From G963556115 sp963667375 (GTDB taxonomy: Bacteria > Planctomycetota > SZUA-567): a stretch of DNA of 64,000 nucleotides. A program made the position numbers and the translations under genes. Below, piece by piece: positions 34,300 through 44,146 of this stretch; positions within the stretch are counted from its first letter, which is position 1; each line of letters opens with the position of its first letter. The notes beneath the pieces are model-generated. The model was given only the letters and a program-made list of their open reading frames with translations, ran no database searches and was not told the DNA's origin. Where the stretch lies: NCBI GenBank assembly GCA_963667375.1, contig OY763323.1, forward strand, positions 1,736,001 through 1,800,000. Direction: 5' to 3'.

Positions 34300-36330
34300 T
34301 TAGAACCCGGCTTCTGCAAGTTTGTCGAGTACAGAGTCTACTGTGAATCCGTATTTTTCGCCGACCAACTTTGCTGGAGCGGAGGTTCCGAACTCATTCA
34401 TGCCGATGAAGATTCCGTCATCACCGAGAATGCCTTCCCAGCCCTGAATAACACCTGCTTCAATAACAACGCGGTTCTTGAAGCGCTTAGGCAGCACTTT
34501 CTGACGGTAGCCTTCGCTCTGCTGATTGAAGAGGTCCAGACATGGCATGCTGACAACACGTACAGTACGGCCGGAGTCACGGAGAACTTTGGCAACATCG
34601 AGTGCCAGGTGCACTTCACTGCCTGAAGCGATAAGGCAGATTTCGGCGATACCGTCAGGGTCCTTTTCAAGGATATAGCCACCCTTCAGGGTGTCCTTGG
34701 CAGGAGCGTGAGTTTCACGGTCAATAGTTGCCAGATTCTGACGGGTCAGGGTGATAACTGTTGGACCGTCTTTTTTGGCCAGAGCATACTGATAAGCATA
34801 TGCAGCTTCGTTGGCATCAGCCGGACGGAAGGTCTCGACATTTGGTATGCAGCGCAGAGCTGCAAGATGCTCGATTGGCTGGTGTGTAGGGCCATCTTCT
34901 CCGACATAAATGCTGTCATGGGTGAAGATGTAGAGTGTCTGCAGCTTTGATAGTGCTGACATACGGATGGCAGGGCGCAGATAATCGCTGAATACAAAGA
35001 ATGTAGCGCAGAATGGAATAAATCCGCCATGTGCAGCAAGACCATTACTGATCTGACCCATAGCATGTTCACGAACTCCATAATGAATGTTGCGTGCTAG
35101 GTACATCTCAGGTTCGATGAATGGGAATTTTGTGAATTCTCCCTTGCTGATAAAGGTTTTGTTGGACTCAACAAGGTCTGCAGATCCACCAACAAGCTCT
35201 GGAATAGCTTCTGCGAAAATATCGAGTATTTTACCACCGGAAGCTCTGGTTGCGGCAACAAAGTCTGCAGCATATTCAGGGGTGGCATTCTTCCACTGCT
35301 TTGGAAGTTCACCGCTCATCACGCGGAGGAATTCTTTGGCGATGCTGCTGTGTTTGTTCTGGTAGTCCTCTAACATTGCATCCCATTCCTTGCGCTTGCT
35401 ACTCCATTGCTGCTTGCGTTTTTCAAAGAATGCAGTGACCTCTGCCGGTACCTGGAAGGTTTCGTCTGACCAGCCAATTGCAGCCTTACCTGCAGCAATC
35501 TCTTCCGCTCCCAATGGTGCACCATGTGCACTTGGCTGACCTTCCTTATTTGGCGCACCCTTACCGATATGGGTTGTTGCAACAATAAGGCTTGGTTTGC
35601 CGGTTTCTTCCTTTGCAGCTTCAATAGCTGCGGCAATAGCGGCATGATCATGACCGTCAATGCGCTGAACGTGCCAGCCGTCAGCTTCATAACGCTTGCC
35701 AACATCTTCTGTGAAACAGATCTCAGTTTTGCCGTCAATCTGAATGCCATTCTTATCATAGAATGCAATTATACGGTTGAGTTTCAAATGACCGGCCAGA
35801 CTTGCTGCTTCCTGGGTTATACCTTCCTGATTACAGCCGTCACCCATCAGTACATATGTATAATGATCGGTAACTTCATAGCTTGGTGTATTGTACATCT
35901 CGCTGAGCATTCTTTCAGCAAGTGCCATACCAGTAGCGGCGGTGAAACCAGCTCCGAGCGGACCGGTAGTGAAATCGACACCCTTGGTGTGGAAAAGTTC
36001 AGGGTGGCCTGGAGTCAGACTGTCAAGCTGACGGAATCTTTTGAGTTCGTCAAGCGGAATGAATCCGGCGAGATAGAGCATTGAATAGAGCAGCATTGAG
36101 CCGTGACCAGCGGACAGAATGAAACGGTCACGGTTATACCACTTGTCATCTTCAGGGTCAATATTGATGGCTCTGCTCAAAATTACGGCGGCTATATCGG
36201 CGCATCCCATTGGGAGCCCCGGGTGACCGCTGTTTGCTGCCTGCACACCATCGGCTGCCAGCCATCTGATGGTATCTGCAATTTTCTGTGAAAGTTCTGC
36301 GTCCAGCGCAGGTGCCAATTTTTCACTCAT
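34300..36330 (-). CDS. tkt: Transketolase
   Basis: 676 residues from the ATG at 36330, which has GAGGAGA about 8 bases upstream; the longer frame (MDAADNKN...) lacks both RBS and family similarity. Thiamine-diphosphate enzyme of the pentose phosphate pathway, moving two-carbon units between sugar phosphates. Full-length: SGHPGLPMGCADIA, SAGHGSMLLYSMLYL, the TPP motif GDGCNQEGITQEA...N-rich segment, AFYDKNGIQIDG, the catalytic His region in GAPNKEGQPSAHGAPLG, then YGVREHAMGQISNGLA and HDSIYVGEDGPTHQPIEHL. It is a single-gene unit with its own terminator. A regulatory-looking palindrome cluster lies 200 bases upstream. Confidence 0.97.
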   Translation of the reverse strand: MSEKLAPALDAELSQKIADTIRWLAADGVQAANSGHPGLPMGCADIAAVILSRAINIDPEDDKWYNRDRFILSAGHGSMLLYSMLYLAGFIPLDELKRFRQLDSLTPGHPELFHTKGVDFTTGPLGAGFTAATGMALAERMLSEMYNTPSYEVTDHYTYVLMGDGCNQEGITQEAASLAGHLKLNRIIAFYDKNGIQIDGKTEICFTEDVGKRYEADGWHVQRIDGHDHAAIAAAIEAAKEETGKPSLIVATTHIGKGAPNKEGQPSAHGAPLGAEEIAAGKAAIGWSDETFQVPAEVTAFFEKRKQQWSSKRKEWDAMLEDYQNKHSSIAKEFLRVMSGELPKQWKNATPEYAADFVAATRASGGKILDIFAEAIPELVGGSADLVESNKTFISKGEFTKFPFIEPEMYLARNIHYGVREHAMGQISNGLAAHGGFIPFCATFFVFSDYLRPAIRMSALSKLQTLYIFTHDSIYVGEDGPTHQPIEHLAALRCIPNVETFRPADANEAAYAYQYALAKKDGPTVITLTRQNLATIDRETHAPAKDTLKGGYILEKDPDGIAEICLIASGSEVHLALDVAKVLRDSGRTVRVVSMPCLDLFNQQSEGYRQKVLPKRFKNRVVIEAGVIQGWEGILGDDGIFIGMNEFGTSAPAKLVGEKYGFTVDSVLDKLAEAGF

Positions 36331-36530
36331 TGAATAATCTCCTCTTGTTTCCTGGTAAAAGTTCTTGTTATCTGCTGCATCCATCTAAAACATAAGCACT
36401 ATTTATATTCTGATATAAAAATATCCTTTTTCAGAATGAATATTTAATGGTGATCCTGTTGTTCTCTTTAAAGTTATGCAAACTATCTGTAAACGCTCCT
36501 CAAACAATAGATTATTGAGTATTATATTTT
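36331..36530. other. Region upstream of tkt
   Basis: About 200 AT-rich bases with the tkt leader (RBS GAGGAGA on the - strand). No further gene. Confidence 0.4.
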
Positions 36531-36580
36531 TATACTTTCGAAAGTATAAGAAAAAAAATCGAAAGACTAGCTTTCGAAAC
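36531..36580. promoter_or_regulatory. Cluster of CTTTCGAAAG palindromes, candidate operators
   Basis: TATACTTTCGAAAGTATA (36531-36548) is a perfect 18-base palindrome. Next to it, CGAAAG and CTTTCG at 36560-36576 form a second inverted repeat sharing the same hexamer, and CTTTCGAAAC continues it. It lies between divergent tkt and a ribokinase-like gene, 200 bases from tkt and 320 from the kinase. A repressor site controlling either is plausible but not shown. Confidence 0.5.
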
Positions 36581-36902
36581 AAAGTTTAGGGTAAAATATG
36601 AAGAAAATGCCGTAACATCCTATGAATAAAGGTATTGTACGGTGCATTTCGGTTGTGAATATCATATTTAAATACAGTATATTGTGATGTATTTTACTTA
36701 AATTCATAAATAGGTCAAGAAATTATTCTTTTCGTAAGTCGTTTAAATATTTAACTCAGATAATTTTATATCATTTGAGAGAGTAATTAATTTCGCTCAA
36801 AGCTGCAGCGGTTTAGTAATAAAACAATTGATTTCTTTTCCGGCTCTGTTATTATAATAAATGGTGTTTATAGGGAGTAATCTTATAATGTAGGAGATTC
36901 AG
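36581..36902. other. Region upstream of the ribokinase-family gene
   Basis: About 320 AT-rich bases; no gene. TAGGAG at 36891-36896 is the kinase RBS. Confidence 0.4.
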
Positions 36903-37820
36903 ATGGGAGATGTTATTATTGTTGGAAGTTCAAATACCGATCTGGTGCTGAATGTCCCTGATATACCCAAGCCGGGGCAGACACTATCCGGGAGTAGTTT
37001 TACTACTACTGGAGGCGGTAAGGGAGCGAATCAGGCGGTGGCTGTAGCCAGAGCGAGTACTTCTGAGCAGAAGACATATTTTGTGGCTTGTGTCGGTGAC
37101 GATGATCTGGGCGTAAGTGCGCTTAAAAGTTATACCAAAGAGGGTATTGTAACTGATTATATAAGTATTGAAGAGAATGTATCGTCGGGAGTGGCATTAA
37201 TTTTTGTTGCGGATTCAGGTGAAAATTCCATTGGTATCAATCCTGGTGCCAATGGCAGATTGAGTGAAGCTCACCTTGTTGCGGCCAAAGAAGCCATAGC
37301 CGGTTCAGAGGTTATGCTGACGCAGCTGGAAGTTCCGATCTCTACAGTAATTGCAGCTCTTGAAATGGCCAAGGATGCTGGTACTAAAACAATTTTGAAT
37401 CCGGCACCGGCAGCTGAACTACCTGATGAGATGTTTGCATTACTTGATTATTTTACTCCTAATCAGACTGAGACCGAGATGTTTACCGGCGTATTTCCGG
37501 ATAATGAAGAAAATGCCCGTAAGGCAGCAGGAATTCTGCTGGCTAAAGGTGTGGGAAATGTTATCATTACCATGGGTAGCGAGGGTTCATTCTGCATGAA
37601 TGAGAATATTGCTGAATTTGTGCCGGCATTGAAGGTCAAGGCAATTGATACGGTAGCGGCAGGTGATACCTTTAATGGAGCGTTCGCGGCAGCAATTGCC
37701 AGAGGAGATGAACTTATAAGCGCACTGAATACAGCAACGGTTGCGGGTGCGATTGCGGTTACACGCAAAGGCGCGCAGGAATCGGCCCCATATCTTTCAG
37801 AGATAAAAGAAAGACTGTAA
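36903..37820 (+). CDS. rbsK: Ribokinase (PfkB family)
   Basis: 305 residues. Phosphorylates ribose at O5 using ATP, feeding the pentose phosphate pathway in which the divergent tkt works. PfkB signatures are present: GSSNTDLVLNVPDIPKPGQT near the start, GGGKGANQAVAVARA (substrate side), TILNPAPAAELP, FTPNQTETEMFTG and the ATP/catalytic DTVAAGDTFNGAFAAAI with the catalytic Asp in AAGDTF. Length fits RbsK. RBS TAGGAG is well spaced. A sister PfkB kinase (for another sugar) cannot be fully excluded, but N-P-A-P and N-E/T-E segments favour ribokinase. Confidence 0.88.
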   Translation: MGDVIIVGSSNTDLVLNVPDIPKPGQTLSGSSFTTTGGGKGANQAVAVARASTSEQKTYFVACVGDDDLGVSALKSYTKEGIVTDYISIEENVSSGVALIFVADSGENSIGINPGANGRLSEAHLVAAKEAIAGSEVMLTQLEVPISTVIAALEMAKDAGTKTILNPAPAAELPDEMFALLDYFTPNQTETEMFTGVFPDNEENARKAAGILLAKGVGNVIITMGSEGSFCMNENIAEFVPALKVKAIDTVAAGDTFNGAFAAAIARGDELISALNTATVAGAIAVTRKGAQESAPYLSEIKERL

Positions 37821-37846
37821 TTCAGTTTTATGTTATAATGTTTCTA

Positions 37847-37880
37847 AGAATAGCGAAGGCTTTTGCCTTCGCTATTCTCA
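37847..37880 (+). terminator. Hairpin behind the ribokinase gene
   Basis: A 14-base stem AGAATAGCGAAGGC / GCCTTCGCTATTCT with a four-base loop. The T-run is short (CTCATTT), so termination may be partial. Confidence 0.7.
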
Positions 37881-38676
37881 TTTATGTCAGGTAATTATAG
37901 TTCCTGGAATCAAAATATGGCTATGTGTTAACGTTTTAATAGTGTAATGTGCTTATAATAGGTATTAGCAGAGTCTACCCGGTATTCGCTTAGAATAATA
38001 GTTAAAACTTGAGCGCCAGAAAATCATATTGGTTTGGGGAATTTTATGAATATTACAGAAGGTCTGGGTTTATGTTCAAAAAAAACCTGCAATCGCTGTA
38101 ACTTTTTTTTGTGGTAAAAAGAATTAACTGTTTAATTATGGAATAAAGCTTAAAATAGATATTGTGTTTTTTAAATAAAATTTAATTCTTTAATAAATCC
38201 GACAGCTCTTGTCTCTCCGCAAATATTATAGCGCGTATATCTCCTTTACGTATAGAATGTTGTGTTTTTGGTGTTATGAAGTAAAGTTGCATAACTGAGA
38301 TATCAGTTTTTTAAGAAAATGGCTTAAAGTTTATAAAATAAAAAAATATAACTTGCTTAAGAAAAAAACAAGTGTAAAGTAACAAAGTGGCGTAACTAAT
38401 TATAGACTATTTTTAGTTGCTTGTGCGTGTTTGGGTTGGAATTTATAATTTTCAAATAAATTTGTGCTGTTATCGCTGCAAAGGCGGTAGCTGTGGTGTG
38501 TGTTATGGTATCTGGCGTTTGGGTATTGTTTTTTGTGCTGCGATTTTGGTGAAGATGGTTTGAAAGCAGTATCTGGCTGGTTTGAATAATTTGCTCGGAT
38601 CTGCACAGCTATCTTTAGAATCTGGAATTTTCCGGAATCGGGGTATGATGACAGCTGATTATGTAGGAGTATTATG
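37881..38676. other. Long non-coding stretch before the sugar ABC operon
   Basis: About 800 AT-rich bases. I see no supported gene on either strand (open frames here have poor codon use and no RBS), no repeat array and no RNA fold. The operon promoter must be here; the RBS TAGGAG stands at 38664-38669. Confidence 0.5.
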
Positions 38677-39885
38677 ATGGCTGGAGTTATTCTTGATAAG
38701 GTTTATAAGATTTATGAGAATGGTTATGAGGCGGTAAAGAATTTTAATCTCGAGATTGTTGACGGTGAATTTCTGGTACTGGTCGGACCTTCCGGTTGTG
38801 GTAAGTCAACGACGTTGCGGATGATCGCCGGTTTGGAAGGCAATACCAGAGGAAGTATCAAGATTGGCGATAAAGTGGTGAATGATACCCCACCCAAGGA
38901 TCGCGACATTGCAATGGTCTTTCAGAATTACGCGCTTTATCCGCATATGTCGGTATATAAGAATATGGCCTTTGGGCTGAAGCTGCGTAAATTTCCTAAA
39001 GCTGAAATTGATAAGCGGGTTAAAAACGCTTCAAAAATACTGGGGCTTGATGCGCTATTGAACCGTAAGCCTTCACAGTTATCTGGCGGACAGCGTCAGC
39101 GGGTGGCTATGGGGCGGGCGATAGTCCGTGAGCCCAAAGCTTTCCTTTTTGATGAACCGTTATCAAACCTGGATGCAAAGATGCGGGTTGAGATGCGTAA
39201 GGAGATTCTGATGCTCCATGAACGTATCGATACAACGATGATCTATGTTACCCATGACCAGATTGAAGCGATGACCCTTGGTGATCGTATCTGTGTAATG
39301 AATGTCGGGGTGATCGAGCAGGTGGGTGAACCACGTATAATCTTCGATTATCCGGCTACATTATTTGTAGCGCGCTTTATCGGAACGCCGCCGATGAATT
39401 TGTTTGCGGGGAAACTGCTTGTCAGCGGATCCGGGTACCGGTTTTCAGGGGGCGATGTTGATATCGAGCTTCCGCCGCAGATGCAGGAACTGCTCAAAGG
39501 GAAAGAGAACGGATTGGAGGTTTTTCTGGGGATCCGCCCACGAGCATTTACGTTGAAGGAAGCGTATGATGGTGACTCCTCCGCATTACCGGTGATACGG
39601 GGAAAACCCGGAATCTCGGAGATGCTCGGAGAAGAGATACTGCTGCATATGACCAATGATGAGCATGAATTTATTGCCAGTGTCGAACCGAAGTATGAGG
39701 GCAGTATACGCCGGGATAATGTGGAGTTTGTCGTTGATCTGGAGCTGGCTCATGTCTTTGACAAGAAGAGTAAACGCAATCTTACTATCCCGCCTGAGCT
39801 GGTAAATGATACTACGCTCTGGACCAGACGTATTACGCAGCGCAGTGAGCGCAGACGCAGAAATATGCAGGAGGAACCGGTCTGA
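38677..39885 (+). CDS. Sugar ABC transporter ATP-binding protein (UgpC/MalK-type)
   Basis: 402 residues from ATG 38677, 7 bases after AGGAG; the adjacent ATG 38674 is too close. It hydrolyses ATP to power the two permeases at 43088 and 44136. Walker A GPSGCGKST at about 37-45, Q-loop VFQNYALYPH, signature LSGGQRQRVAMGRAIV, Walker B AFLFDEPLSNLD and switch His in YVTHDQIEAMTLGDR are all intact. The C-terminal 150 residues form the MalK/UgpC regulatory domain (FLGIRPRAFTLKEA). First gene of a five-gene sugar operon, which is a less common order. Shared multisubstrate ATPases (MsmX type) are also of this family. Confidence 0.93.
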   Translation: MAGVILDKVYKIYENGYEAVKNFNLEIVDGEFLVLVGPSGCGKSTTLRMIAGLEGNTRGSIKIGDKVVNDTPPKDRDIAMVFQNYALYPHMSVYKNMAFGLKLRKFPKAEIDKRVKNASKILGLDALLNRKPSQLSGGQRQRVAMGRAIVREPKAFLFDEPLSNLDAKMRVEMRKEILMLHERIDTTMIYVTHDQIEAMTLGDRICVMNVGVIEQVGEPRIIFDYPATLFVARFIGTPPMNLFAGKLLVSGSGYRFSGGDVDIELPPQMQELLKGKENGLEVFLGIRPRAFTLKEAYDGDSSALPVIRGKPGISEMLGEEILLHMTNDEHEFIASVEPKYEGSIRRDNVEFVVDLELAHVFDKKSKRNLTIPPELVNDTTLWTRRITQRSERRRRNMQEEPV

Positions 39886-39978
39886 ATGTTCGGCGGGAAA
39901 CCATGCACATATTTAGTTTACTGAGATTAAGTTGTTGTGGCTGATCTTATATTTTAGTACTTAATTCTGGAGTTAACA

Positions 39979-41604
39979 ATGGACTATAAAGATTTGATAA
40001 TGTATCAGATTTATCCGCGAAGTTATTATGACAGCAATAACGATGGAATAGGTGATATTCCAGGGATAACTCAGAAACTCGATTATATAGCGTCTTTAGG
40101 AATTAATGCCATCTGGCTATCACCTTTTTTTACCTCTCCGATGAAGGATTTCGGCTATGATATCTCGGATTACTGTGATGTGGATCCAATGTTCGGTACT
40201 CTGGATGACTACCGTAAAATGTTGGATAAGGCACATGCGCTCGGAATAAAAGTGATTATTGATCAGGTGTTGAGTCATACTTCGGATAAGCATCCATGGT
40301 TTGTTGAGAGCCGTTCAAGCAGGGATAACAGTAAGGCTGACTGGTACGTCTGGGCGGATATGAAAGCTGATGGTACTCCCCCTAATAACTGGCTCTCTAT
40401 CTTTGGTGGTCCTGCGTGGCAGTTTGATACTTCCCGTGGGCAGTATTACATGCATAATTTCCTGGTTTCACAGCCTGATCTGAACTTTCATAATCCTGCG
40501 GTGCAGGATGCCGTCCTGGCTGTGAGTGAGTTCTGGCTGGATCAGGGTACAGATGGTTTCCGCTTCGATACTGCGAACTTTTATTTCTGTGATAAAGAAC
40601 TTCGCTGTAATCCGCCGTGGGAGGATCAGAGTGTCACCGGGCGCGGTGGCGGCAGCGGATTCAATCCTTATGCGATGCAGACACATAAATATGACAAAAC
40701 CCAGCCGGAGAATATCGAATTCTTCAAGCGGATGCGTAAGCTAGCTGATTCCAAAGGGGCGGTGGTTATGGTCGGGGAGATCGGAAGTGACTATGGTTTG
40801 CAGACTATTGCAGAGTATACCTCCGGTGATGATAAACTTCAGACCTGCTATGGTTTTGATCTTATGGAAGATGATTGTGACGGCAAGTATATCTATAAAG
40901 TGCTCGAAAATGCCAAGAAGTATCTGGATGATTCGTATATCTGCTGGGCAACCAGTAATCACGATGTTGTGAGGGTGGCTTCACGCTGGAAGGTTGACGG
41001 GGTGACTCCAGAGCAGATAAGCAAGTTCGCTATGGCGCTGCTGACAGCAAACCGTGGTATGCCTTGTTTTTATCAGGGAGAGGAACTCGGTCTCTGCGAA
41101 GCTGATGTTCCGTATGAACTGCTGCAGGATCCGTATGGTATTGAGTTCTGGCCGAATTTCAAGGGACGTGACGGGTGTCGTACGCCAATGGTCTGGACAT
41201 CTGAGCCTGGCGGTGGATTCAATACTTCCGGTGAGTCATGGCTGCCGGTAGTCAAGGAGCATCTGGAAAATTCTGTAGCTGCACTTGACGGTAAACCGGG
41301 AACAACCCTTGACTGTCTGCGCAAACTCTGCGGGTTGCGGCATAGTTCCTCTGCTCTTAAATATGGAGATATTGTCGTGGCCTCGGCAGTTGATGGCGGC
41401 GAGGTGTTCAGTATATTGCGAGAATATGAAGATGAGAGGATTATCTTTATTTTCAATGGTTCTGCTGTAGAGGAACGGGTTGATCTTTCTTTCGCCTGTG
41501 GACTGAATAATTTGTGGAATGGACTCAATCTCGGGGCTGAGATAGTTGAAGCTAAGATTATACTTGAACCTTATGGGGTTTATGTGGGTGTGTGTCAGGT
41601 GTGA
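39979..41604 (+). CDS. Alpha-glucosidase / oligo-1,6-glucosidase (GH13)
   Basis: 541 residues, RBS GGAG 9 bases before ATG. Retaining alpha-glycosidase in the cytoplasm (no signal peptide), hydrolysing the sugars brought in by the neighbouring transporter. GH13 regions: YQIYPRSYYDSNNDGIGDIPGI at the N-terminus, region I IIDQVLSHTS, region II GFRFDTANF with the nucleophile Asp, region III MVGEIGS with the acid/base Glu, region IV TSNHDVVR with the third Asp. The C-terminal beta domain ends near LNLGAEIVEAKIILEPYGV. All catalytic residues are present. In region I the usual DxVxNH reads DQVLSH, as in the alpha-glucosidase/sucrose-type subfamilies. Substrate is most likely an alpha-glucoside; exact linkage cannot be told. 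Confidence 0.93.
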   Translation: MDYKDLIMYQIYPRSYYDSNNDGIGDIPGITQKLDYIASLGINAIWLSPFFTSPMKDFGYDISDYCDVDPMFGTLDDYRKMLDKAHALGIKVIIDQVLSHTSDKHPWFVESRSSRDNSKADWYVWADMKADGTPPNNWLSIFGGPAWQFDTSRGQYYMHNFLVSQPDLNFHNPAVQDAVLAVSEFWLDQGTDGFRFDTANFYFCDKELRCNPPWEDQSVTGRGGGSGFNPYAMQTHKYDKTQPENIEFFKRMRKLADSKGAVVMVGEIGSDYGLQTIAEYTSGDDKLQTCYGFDLMEDDCDGKYIYKVLENAKKYLDDSYICWATSNHDVVRVASRWKVDGVTPEQISKFAMALLTANRGMPCFYQGEELGLCEADVPYELLQDPYGIEFWPNFKGRDGCRTPMVWTSEPGGGFNTSGESWLPVVKEHLENSVAALDGKPGTTLDCLRKLCGLRHSSSALKYGDIVVASAVDGGEVFSILREYEDERIIFIFNGSAVEERVDLSFACGLNNLWNGLNLGAEIVEAKIILEPYGVYVGVCQV

Positions 41605-41681
41605 TATTGTTGTGTGTGGTGTTGGCTGTACTTCAGGTAACACTCTTGTTATTTTACTGGTTTTGTTGTGAGGAGCGTGTT

Positions 41682-42929
41682 ATGAGAAAATTATTGCTGC
41701 TGGTAGTATGTCTGATTAGTGTGAGTGCCTTTGCTGCTGATAAGGTTGAGATAAGTTTTTTGGTCGGAAGTACCGGGCATGATGTTACGGCGGCTCAGCG
41801 GGCGGCTGATATGTACATGGAGAAAAATCCTGATGTCAAGGTCAAGGTTATCGCCGGTCCTAAAAATACCACCGATATTCTCGGTTTATTACTACAGAAT
41901 TTTGAAGCCAAGAGTGGTGACATCGATGTTTTTAACGGTGATGTAATCTGGCCGGGTGACCTTTCAGAACACTGTTTATCTCTCAATAAATATATGACTA
42001 AAGATGAGATTGCAGCCTATAATCCAGGGGTTATTCAGAATAATACCTCCAAGGGTGAACTCAAGGCTATTCCGCTATTTATTGATGTGCCTATGCTGTA
42101 TTATAGAACCGATCTTCTCAAGAAGTACGGCTATAGCAATCCGCCACAGACCTGGAAGGAACTTGAGGAGATGGCCGACAAAATTCAGGCTGGCGAGCGT
42201 GAAGCAGGTAACCGCGATTTTTGCGGCTTTGTATGGCAGGGTGATGCTTATGAGGGACTTACCTGTGACGCACTTGAATGGATTGCCTCAAATGACGGAG
42301 GCACAATTGTAGATCCTGATGGCAAGATCTCTATTGCCAATGCTAATGCTGTTGAAGCTCTTGATAATGCCTCTAAATGGCCTGGAACTATCTCACCTAA
42401 AGGTGTGCTGGGGTTCAACGAAGAAGCTTCAAGAGCTGTCTGGCAGGCAGGTAATGCGGCCTTTATGCGTAACTGGCCGTATGCCTATGCTCTGGGACAG
42501 GCAGATGACAGTGTTATCAAGGATAAGTTTGACTTTACCACTCTTCCCAAGGGTAAGGGTAAGAGCTCATGTTCAATCGGAGGCTGGGAAATATTTGTAA
42601 GTAAATATACCGATGTTCCTGAAGAAGCGGTAAAATTCGCCAAGTTTGCTGCCGGATATGAGGTGCAGAAGATGCGTGTTATTGATTATGGTTGGCTGCC
42701 TGCATATATGCCGGTATATGATGATCCGGAAGTGGCAAAGAATGAATTTGTCAAAAAGATGGGACCGATTGTCGCTAATGGTGTTGCTCGGCCTTCTACT
42801 GTTACTGCGCCTAATTACGCTGAAGTATCACGAATTTTCTTTACTACTGTACATAAAATTATAAGTGGTGAAATTTCAGCAAAACGCGGGGCAAAGGAAA
42901 TGGCGGTCAAGATCAAGAAAATGATGTAG
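41682..42929 (+). CDS. ABC transporter sugar-binding protein
   Basis: 415 residues from ATG 41682, 6 bases after AGGAG; the earlier frame overlapping the glucosidase gene lacks family sequence. Residues 1-20 are a signal peptide (RKLLLLVVCLISVSAFAA), so it is periplasmic and delivers sugar to the permeases. SBP_bac family 1: VEISFLVGSTGHDVTAAQRAADMYMEKNPDVKVKV, then DIDVFNGDVIWPGDLSEHCLSLN and PMLYYRTDLLKKYGYSNPPQTWKELEEMADK. FMRNWPYAYALGQ in the second lobe is typical of trehalose/maltose-type binders. A 12-base stem hairpin follows the stop codon. Confidence 0.92.
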   Translation: MRKLLLLVVCLISVSAFAADKVEISFLVGSTGHDVTAAQRAADMYMEKNPDVKVKVIAGPKNTTDILGLLLQNFEAKSGDIDVFNGDVIWPGDLSEHCLSLNKYMTKDEIAAYNPGVIQNNTSKGELKAIPLFIDVPMLYYRTDLLKKYGYSNPPQTWKELEEMADKIQAGEREAGNRDFCGFVWQGDAYEGLTCDALEWIASNDGGTIVDPDGKISIANANAVEALDNASKWPGTISPKGVLGFNEEASRAVWQAGNAAFMRNWPYAYALGQADDSVIKDKFDFTTLPKGKGKSSCSIGGWEIFVSKYTDVPEEAVKFAKFAAGYEVQKMRVIDYGWLPAYMPVYDDPEVAKNEFVKKMGPIVANGVARPSTVTAPNYAEVSRIFFTTVHKIISGEISAKRGAKEMAVKIKKMM

Positions 42930-42954
42930 CAAAAAATTGTATGGCACTCTCCTT

Positions 42955-42993
42955 AGCAGACGGAATGCGGTTGGTTTTTATATTCCGTCTGCT
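42955..42993 (+). repeat. Strong hairpin between binding protein and permease genes
   Basis: A perfect 12-base stem AGCAGACGGAAT / ATTCCGTCTGCT with a 15-base loop and no T-run after it. As in other sugar operons, it may protect the binding-protein mRNA and keep its expression above that of the permeases. Confidence 0.7.
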
Positions 42994-43087
42994 GAATTAC
43001 GGTTTTGTTGTCTACTGTTACTGTGTGTGTACGTGTGTTGTGGGCTCTGACTGCTGTAAGCAGCCAGTAGAAGACTGAGGTAATAGT

Positions 43088-44146
43088 ATGAAGAAAATAA
43101 GCACTTCCGAGGTTAAAACAGCCTGGCTTCTCCTGTTGCCGGCGATTATAATTTTTGCGCTTATCGCCTTTTACCCTCTGGTTTCTGTCTTTTATTACAG
43201 TATGACGGATAAAAAATTCGCCTCAAGCAAACCGACAGAATTCATCGGGTTCGATAATTATAAGATGATGCTGTCGATGAAGTTTTTTGAAATTCCGCCA
43301 TTAGAGGATGATAATGGTAAGATTCAGCATGATAAGACCGGGGCGGTGGTCTATTCGGATCCGATGGATATTCTGCCTATGGATCCGGTGGCTTACTGGG
43401 AGATGTATACCTTTGATTTTATGGGAAAACGTTACTCTCTGGCTGCGACCGATCCGGAATTCGTCCGCTCAATAAAGGATACAGTTATTTTTGCGGTTAT
43501 CGCGGTGGCTCTGGAACTCGTGTTGGGTATGGCCTTTGCCGTGACCCTGAATTCTCATTTCAAGGGACGGGGGGCAATGCGAATGGCTCTGCTCATTCCC
43601 TGGGCCATACCGACGGTTGTCAGTACCAAGATGTGGGCCTGGATGTTCAGTTCTCAAGGATATGGTTTATTCAATACGGTGGCATATTATCTCGGGCTGT
43701 CGGATCATCAGATTGCATTTCTGGTCAATCCCGACTGGCAGCTGCCGATTATGATTGTCATTGATGTCTGGAAGACCGTACCGTTTATGGCGCTGCTGCT
43801 GCTGGCGGGGCTGCAGACAATATCCAAAGACTATTATGAGGCTGCAAGTATTGATGGAGCCAGTAAACTAAAACAGTTTTTCTGTATAACTCTGCCACTG
43901 CTTAAACCGGCAATCGTGGTGGCCCTTATCTTCCGTATGCTTGATTCGTTGCGTGTGTTTGATCTCTTTCAGGTTCTATTCAGCTCGAAGTTCTTCTCCA
44001 TGTCCAGCTATACTTATTATAAGCTGATTGAAGGTAAAGAGATGGGATATTCTTCCGCCTGCAGTGTGGTTATATTTATCGCAATTCTGATATTCTCGCT
44101 CTTCTTTATCAGAGTGCTGGGAAGGGAGCAGATTCATGGAAAGTAA
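43088..44146 (+). CDS. Sugar ABC transporter permease, MalF-like
   Basis: 352 residues, RBS GAGG before ATG 43088. Inner-membrane half of the transport channel. Helix 1 is at about 12-38 (WLLLLPAIIIFALIAFYPLVSVFYYS). A periplasmic insert of about 90 residues (IPPLEDDNGKIQHDKTGAVV ... FMGKRYSLAATDPEF) separates it from the other five helices, resembling but shorter than in MalF. The EAA loop reads EAASIDGASKLKQFFCITLPLL, the contact point for the ATPase. Its last 11 bases overlap the next permease gene, so the two are translationally coupled. Confidence 0.92.
   Translation: MKKISTSEVKTAWLLLLPAIIIFALIAFYPLVSVFYYSMTDKKFASSKPTEFIGFDNYKMMLSMKFFEIPPLEDDNGKIQHDKTGAVVYSDPMDILPMDPVAYWEMYTFDFMGKRYSLAATDPEFVRSIKDTVIFAVIAVALELVLGMAFAVTLNSHFKGRGAMRMALLIPWAIPTVVSTKMWAWMFSSQGYGLFNTVAYYLGLSDHQIAFLVNPDWQLPIMIVIDVWKTVPFMALLLLAGLQTISKDYYEAASIDGASKLKQFFCITLPLLKPAIVVALIFRMLDSLRVFDLFQVLFSSKFFSMSSYTYYKLIEGKEMGYSSACSVVIFIAILIFSLFFIRVLGREQIHGK

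Noticed and set aside
35524..36084. 186-residue + strand open frame
   Set aside because: It is antisense to transketolase, whose full protein is certain; composition is that of a shadow frame.
38400..38606. 68-residue - strand frame in the long gap before the sugar operon
   Set aside because: No RBS, rare composition (His, Asn, Gln-rich from T-rich DNA), no recognisable pattern.
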